Origin: Apiotrichum sp. Y4204
Taxonomy: Eukaryota > Basidiomycota > Tremellomycetes > Trichosporonales > Trichosporonaceae
NCBI GenBank assembly: GCA_025531455.1
Contig: JAMYHL010000016.1
Location: 434,001 to 498,000 of the forward strand
DNA: 64,000 nucleotides
Reading direction: 5' to 3'
The notes beneath the pieces were generated by a model, which made no database searches, was not told where the DNA came from, and was given only the letters and a program-made list of their open reading frames with translations. Below, one piece after another: positions 56,594-64,000 of the stretch. The position numbers were made by a program, and so were the translations under genes. How positions within the stretch are numbered: the stretch's first letter is position 1; each line of letters opens with the position of its first letter.

Positions 56594-57241
56594 ATGCTCT
56601 CTCGCACCACAACCTCAACCTCGACCTCGGGCACTGGCCGCCCGCCATCTCCCTCCTCTATCGCCTCGAGCACGACCGCATGCCCGACCATCACCCGGGC
56701 CGACTCCATCGCCTCATCCATCACGCTGGGACCGACGCCTTCGGCCCTCCTCCCGCGGCAGAGCTTCTCGCTTCTCCGCCGCCCGCCAGACCCCGCCCAG
56801 ACCGCCGAGCGCCTCATGCACATTGGCTACGCGCCCCACATCGCCAAGCAGGCGGCCAACACGCACGCCGACCCGCGCCGCGCGTCCTTCCTCGCATTCC
56901 ACCTCGCCCACACTGAAGCCGGGGAGACGTGCCGCACGTGCCGCGTGTGCGCCGACGAGTCGCGCGCGCGCTGGGAAGAGGACGACCGCGACCCGCTCCC
57001 TGAGAAACAGTGGCAGGAGCGCGGAAAGAACACGTACGCGTGGACAAAGGCGACGCGCAAACACATGGCTGCTGTCGACAAGCAGCGCAAGGCGCAGGGC
57101 CTCAAGGGTTATTACAAGGACAGCGACTCGTCCGTGTCCCATCTCGCCCCTGCGCACCCCGGTGCGGGCTACCCGCGCCCGCAGGCCGGCAACTCGCTCG
57201 GCAGCTTTGCCGGGCTGGCTGTCGGCTTCGGCGGAGTGTAA
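56594..57241 (+). CDS. Unrecognised 215-residue protein with CxxCxxC motif
   Basis: Family not recognised. Intronless, start MLSRTTTSTSTSGTGRPPSP at 56594, just downstream of a TATA box. The N-terminal 75 residues are Ser/Thr/Pro-rich. The middle (about 80-180) looks folded and helical: ERLMHIGYAPHIAKQAANTH, then LAFHLAHTEAGETCRTCRVC, with three cysteines spaced CxxCxxC. Then EKQWQERGKNTYAWTKATRK and a basic AAVDKQRKAQGLKGYYKDSD. The C-terminus is Gly/Ala-rich. An in-frame upstream ATG (56453) lies before the TATA box and is therefore unlikely. Good third-position G/C bias supports coding. No function proposed. Confidence 0.7.
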   Translation: MLSRTTTSTSTSGTGRPPSPSSIASSTTACPTITRADSIASSITLGPTPSALLPRQSFSLLRRPPDPAQTAERLMHIGYAPHIAKQAANTHADPRRASFLAFHLAHTEAGETCRTCRVCADESRARWEEDDRDPLPEKQWQERGKNTYAWTKATRKHMAAVDKQRKAQGLKGYYKDSDSSVSHLAPAHPGAGYPRPQAGNSLGSFAGLAVGFGGV

Positions 57242-57456
57242 TGTGTCGAAGGACCACACTCCGCCAGACCTCGATATCTCCAGGTCGCCATCAGCTTCGT
57301 GTTATCCCCCACACTCCATCATTCCATCCCAACGCAGGGGGTGTTGTTACTGTACATCTCCAACCTACAACGTCCCGGAACCGCCGAAAACAACAACGTA
57401 TATCAACAGGAACGAAACTAAAGCCCGAGGAGCTAGGAGCGATGAGGAGCGACGGC

Positions 57457-57623
57457 TCACGCGCGCGCGAGGATCCACGCCCCAGCAATCATGAATACCG
57501 CCGCGAAGAGGGCGAGCGTCGCCGCTGCCATTAGTATTGTATACCTGTAATGTAAACTGTAGCGTCCCTACCGCTGTCGAGCTCGGCCGTGTCGGTTGAG
57601 TAGTCGGGAAAGTAGCGGACCAT
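57457..57623 (-). CDS. Spliced 39-residue membrane microprotein
   Basis: Small two-exon gene. Exon 1 (57572-57623) has the start in context AGCATGG and encodes MVRYFPDYSTDTAELDS. The intron (57525-57571, 47 nt) has donor GTAGGG, a perfect fungal branch site TACTAAT eight bases before the CAG acceptor. Exon 2 (57457-57524) gives AATLALFAAVFMIAGAWILA + RA and TGA. Splicing fuses a soluble acidic N-terminus to one hydrophobic helix of about 20 residues, the architecture of small subunits of membrane complexes (respiratory, translocase, oligosaccharyltransferase). I do not recognise the family. Its size is below usual gene-calling limits, so it may be unannotated. Coding status rests on splice signals and the clean helix only. 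Confidence 0.55.
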
Positions 57624-58121
57624 GCTGAGAGAGATGTGTTGTTCTTGAGAGATGTCTGCTTGTGAGATGTACAGACGCCTGTGCTGTACTTTGGCTGTGG
57701 AATGCGCTCGCCGCTCGTCATTCTCATGTTCATTGTTATTGTCTGTTGGTTGTACTCTTACTTGCCACTCTTGTCTCAGCGCCACATTGCAGTCGCCACT
57801 CGTCCGTGCAGGTCGGTTGTCGGGGGTACGGATTGGCATGTGGATGGACGACCTGACACCGACTCGGAATACCACACTGAAGATACTGTCTCTGCTGTTT
57901 CAGCTACTCGACACACGCACCGCACAAACCGCGCACACGCATCTACACACTGCATATCGTGAGACGTGCCGCTACACTTGTAGCGGAGAAGGAGGCTCTA
58001 TTGTAGATGAATGACTGTACAACACAACAAGTTGGAGCCCAAAGCAGTCCGATCCGCGATCCAAAGTGTCCATGTATGGCAATGTATGGCAAAAGCCCAA
58101 AGCCTGGCGCGCAGCGGCGCC
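57624..58121. other. Intergenic
   Basis: 498 bases between the microgene start and the FPK1 stop. No coding signal on either strand. Confidence 0.5.
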
Positions 58122-60790
<2,669 letters not shown>

Positions 60791-63700
60791 GTCGCGAGTG
60801 GGAGTTGTTCAAGTGTCGAGCTAAGGGCGATTGTAAGGGCCTGAGACTCGGGGCTCCCCTGTGCGCGCAACCAAGTGTCGCAAACCAAGGCAGGCGGAGG
60901 TGGAGAACGGGCAAGATATGTGGGACGGATTCACAAGCGGGCCGACTGAGGTGGCGAGACGAGCTACCAGGTGACTGTTGTGGTTGTGCTGCGGCGACGT
61001 GGATTAAACTCAATCCTCGAGAGGGCTCATTCGTAGCGGTAGGACAGGGGGTTAAGGAGGGAAGGTGTCACAAGTTTACGGATGGCGGTTGAATGATGGT
61101 CGTGAGGGGGTGGCTGGGAATGGAAGCGGCAGTGGTGAGGACAGTCAGCTGTATTGACTGTGATCCGTGTTTCCGGCGCTGTGATGGGTATGGGTTGTGA
61201 TAAGGACAGTGACAGCGGTGAGGGTGTTGTTGTTCAAGGTCGGAAGAACAGGGGATGGAAGTGTTGGGATTGGGCGAGTGGAGGAGGGTCGGAAAGGGGG
61301 AGAGAGATGGAGGAATAAAAGGGGGTTGGTTGGTCTCGGGGGTTCAAAAGAGCACACACGGGATGGGCTCAATTGACAAGAGCAAGAGTGGATCGAGAGG
61401 GAAATCAGAGAATGGTCTTGTTGCGGTCGGTGCAACACGACCGGAATAGACTCAAGTGTTGCACTACGACTGTGGCCGCTTTTGGTGTTGTGGGTGGATG
61501 ATGGATGGTGTAGTGTGTGAGATTGTGCGTGCCAGGTCCGAGATGCAAATGACGGAATGGGCAAAGTGGTGTGTTGTGTTGGGGAAGATGAGCGATGCGA
61601 TGAGATGCAACTGTCCGAAGATGGTCTCGACGACCTGAATGATAGAGAATGGAAGCCAGGGAGAGAGAGAAGAAGGGTCAGGACTTGTTGCTCGCTGTGC
61701 ACACTGTAGCAGAAGAATGGGCAGTGCGAGTTGAGAGTGCGAGCTGCAAGAGGAACGGCGGCGGCGGCGCGGTGCTGATGGCCAAGGACAACACCGCGGG
61801 TGGTGGCCAAAAAGGAACAGAAAAGATGGACTGTACAGACAAGGAGGGGCAGGGGGGGGGAGAGGAGAGGGGGGGGCGCACACTTTGAAAAACGGAGCGC
61901 GCAGCAGGCAGATCGGCAGAGGAAACAGGTCATGTAACCCGTAATGCGCCCTCAAGCAAAAGGGGGGCTGGAAGCGCTGGGGAGGGGAGCGGGCCCAAAA
62001 GGCAAGGGAGGGAAGGGGGAGGCACGGGGGTACCAACAGGAGCAGGACCAGGTACAGCGCCGAGTGCGGAGAGGTTCCAAAGGGGCGCAAGGCCCACAGT
62101 CCAGCCAAGTCCGGCCCATGGGCTGTCACAGGGTGCAGGAGAGGGAGGGATCCGCATAGGAATAGGGAACAAGGGATAGGCCAAAGGAGCACGACCTGAA
62201 CTCCAAAGTCTAATCACGTTTGCTCTGATGGTTTGGAATTGTTCTAATGACATCCAGTACTGACTAATCATACCCAGCATGCTCCTCTCAATGCGACTGC
62301 AGGCTGGAAATCGGAGCTCAATTCAATCATGTGTGGCGCCTGTTTTTCCCGGCGGTGTTGGACGCCATACCGCTGGGTTGCTTATGCGTGGTGTCTCTTG
62401 CAATGGTGTGGCGTCGATATCGCATGGCATTGTATTCAGCATGTACGTTCATTCCTTCTGGGCGTGCGTGGGTGACTGTGCGTGGACCGTGTGGATCGAT
62501 CAACGGGGATCAACGGCGGAGATCAATAGTAAACAGAACAGCAGAGGGGCGGGGGATCCGGGATGATAAGCAGATGTGCAGAGGGGTTGATTGATCCAGG
62601 AGGATCCACGGTAACTCCAGTACGAATAGTGCCGATTGCTATACAGCTATACACTCTTCGCGGTAGCCGCTGCGGGGTAGTAGAGAGCAGTCCAGCACTT
62701 CCAGTAGATCCAGCGCTCCAGCAGATCCAGCAGATCCAGCAGAACAGTTCTTGTCAGGATTCGTCGTCCTCTTCCTGCAGGATTGCCGCATAGCTTTGGT
62801 TCCTCTGGTACGCCTCTAGCCTGAATTGGATCAGACTCCAGGTTTACACAGGTGATCGGCCCCCGCACTGCGATTGATCGTGGAAGCGCGTGCTCTTGAT
62901 CCCACATGATACACTTCGATCCACTTGTATTAGATACCCTAATCACACCTTCTCGATCACATTCAGAAGGTCTATTACGAAGGCCCACGGCTTCATTACA
63001 ATCCAGTTCAGCCTATTCAAATGGAGCACGCGTCCAGCGCCCAGCTTCCCGCCCCGAGCCCGCACGTGCCCGGTCCCTGGCGACGGGGCGGTGGCCGTAC
63101 GTATTCACTGCCTGCTCTCCAGGACGCCTGCTCTCCAGGACTGTCGCCGATGCCGCAATGCCGCCACAAATGCGCGCTATTAGCGCAGGTTTGCAGGACT
63201 TCGGATGGCGGAGCGGGAGGGCGCGAGGCGCGCCGCATCGTCTCGCCGCCTCGCCGCCACCAAGCGCGTCTCTCATGAGCCGCTCACTCTGTTGCTAGTT
63301 CTCGACCTCACTGATCTCAGAGCGGAAGGTGGCCGCCCATGGCTCATGACTCCTTTTGCCTTCTGCACCCGAGACTCTCATTCGCTGCGCCGAGTTGCCG
63401 AGCCGCCACCACTGAGAGGTGATCGGCGATGCTTGGTGGCAGCCTTCCGGCTTACTTGCTAGGCAGCCCGTTGCTCCGACAGCCACAAAGCCATACCTCT
63501 GAGGGTCTCCATACCCAGGCTGCGTAGTCATGCGAACTAACACCGAGCTTAGAGGTGCTTCTGACTGGATACGACGCGTCGACGCTCGCGACCTTTCCTG
63601 TCTCTGCCAGCCAACTGAGGTGAGGGGGGTTGCGTCGGAGCTGCGGCCACGAATCTGGTTCCACATATCTCCGGTTCCTGTCCCCTTGCTCGCGGTAGTG

Positions 63701-64000
63701 AGCTAGCGAGCGAGTTAGCGAACTCCCCCCGCTGTGTCGCATGAACAATAGTGGTCATGGCCATTTGAGTTGGACGCGAAACACCATACGCTTGGAACCC
63801 CCTTTGCCACGTCCGCGCCCTCTGCTCTCCTGGTGTCATGGGCCTGAAGCCATTCTGACTGTGTGAATGGAGTTGAGACTGGAGTCGCAGGCGTCGGCAT
63901 CAAGTCTAGAGCCTGTACATTAGTATCGAGTGACTTGCCATCATGTGGCCGGCGACTGCACTGGTGTGACGCTCAATTGCTCATGTGCCCATAGTGAGGC
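60791..64000. other. FPK1 upstream region and gene-poor right end
   Basis: 3,210 bases. 60791-61930 is pyrimidine-rich on the minus strand with only one ATG, probably promoter/leader of FPK1. 61931-64000 shows no coding bias, no RNA gene and no mobile element that I can recognise; a short CCAGCAGAT repeat lies at 62691-62745. Confidence 0.5.
62691..62745. repeat. CCAGCAGAT-type short tandem repeat
   Basis: Degenerate 9-nt units (CCAGTAGAT, CCAGCGCTC, CCAGCAGAT x2, CCAGCAGAA). Simple sequence; no gene. Confidence 0.75.

Noticed and set aside
61145..61933. 262-codon ATG-initiated minus-strand frame upstream of FPK1
   Set aside because: Ser/Pro/Leu/His-rich translation of a C/T-rich leader; no domain, no codon bias of neighbouring genes; best explained as non-coding leader/promoter.

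Overview
The window is 64 kb of nuclear DNA from a GC-rich, intron-dense fungus, most likely a basidiomycete of the Tremellomycetes (Trichosporon/Cutaneotrichosporon/Vanrija-like). The evidence is: many very short introns (about 34-60 nt) of the form GTGAGT...CTGAC/CTAAC...CAG; pyrimidine-rich leaders; strong third-position G/C bias; fungal-specific families (Zn2Cys6 regulator, sphingolipid C9-methyltransferase, Fpk1-type kinase with a DFD motif); and no operon-like spacing. The lineage call is inference; no rRNA, tRNA, transposon or CRISPR array was recognised.

Layout. 1-10.6 kb: mitochondrial oxaloacetate-type carrier (left edge, partial), THG1, mitoribosomal protein bL31m, a DEK_C/SWIB chromatin protein, COX15, NAA10/ARD1 and the ribosome-biogenesis AAA ATPase AFG2. 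11.6-19.3 kb: a RING E3 ligase with a C-terminal PBZ-type zinc finger (CHFR-like, no FHA domain) and a Zn2Cys6 transcription factor. 19.6-27.1 kb: SNRNP27, THOC1/HPR1, ARV1 and a universal stress protein. 27.9-37.4 kb: a mucin-like single-pass membrane protein, TRM44 and SMT1. 37.9-42.8 kb: an orphan acidic protein with a zinc-cluster-like motif, BCD1, a GAGCAGGACTC minisatellite and a small secreted protein. 45.0-54.4 kb: SGF29, SEC59, PCP1 and ENP2. 54.5-60.8 kb: two unrecognised proteins, a 39-codon membrane microgene and the flippase kinase FPK1. 60.8-64 kb: the FPK1 leader and then no recognisable gene.

The genes are mostly unlinked housekeeping functions: tRNA modification (THG1, TRM44), ribosome and snoRNP assembly (AFG2, BCD1, ENP2), mRNA splicing and export (SNRNP27, THOC1), chromatin (SGF29, SWIB protein), mitochondrial biogenesis (COX15, PCP1, bL31m, carrier), and lipid or glycan metabolism (ARV1, SMT1, SEC59, FPK1). 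ARV1, SMT1 and FPK1 all bear on sphingolipid and membrane-lipid homeostasis, but they are scattered, so this is not a cluster. Several divergent pairs probably share promoters: THG1/bL31m, COX15/NAA10, SNRNP27/THOC1, ARV1/stress protein, TRM44/SMT1, PCP1/ENP2.

The least explained signals are the complete PBZ finger assembled from three exons, the 39-codon spliced membrane microprotein, the long AUG-depleted leaders in front of four regulatory or surface genes, a 636-nt intron with a coding-like start in the stress-protein gene, and the minisatellite beside the secreted-protein gene. Exon borders were read by eye; protein lengths are approximate where several introns occur.
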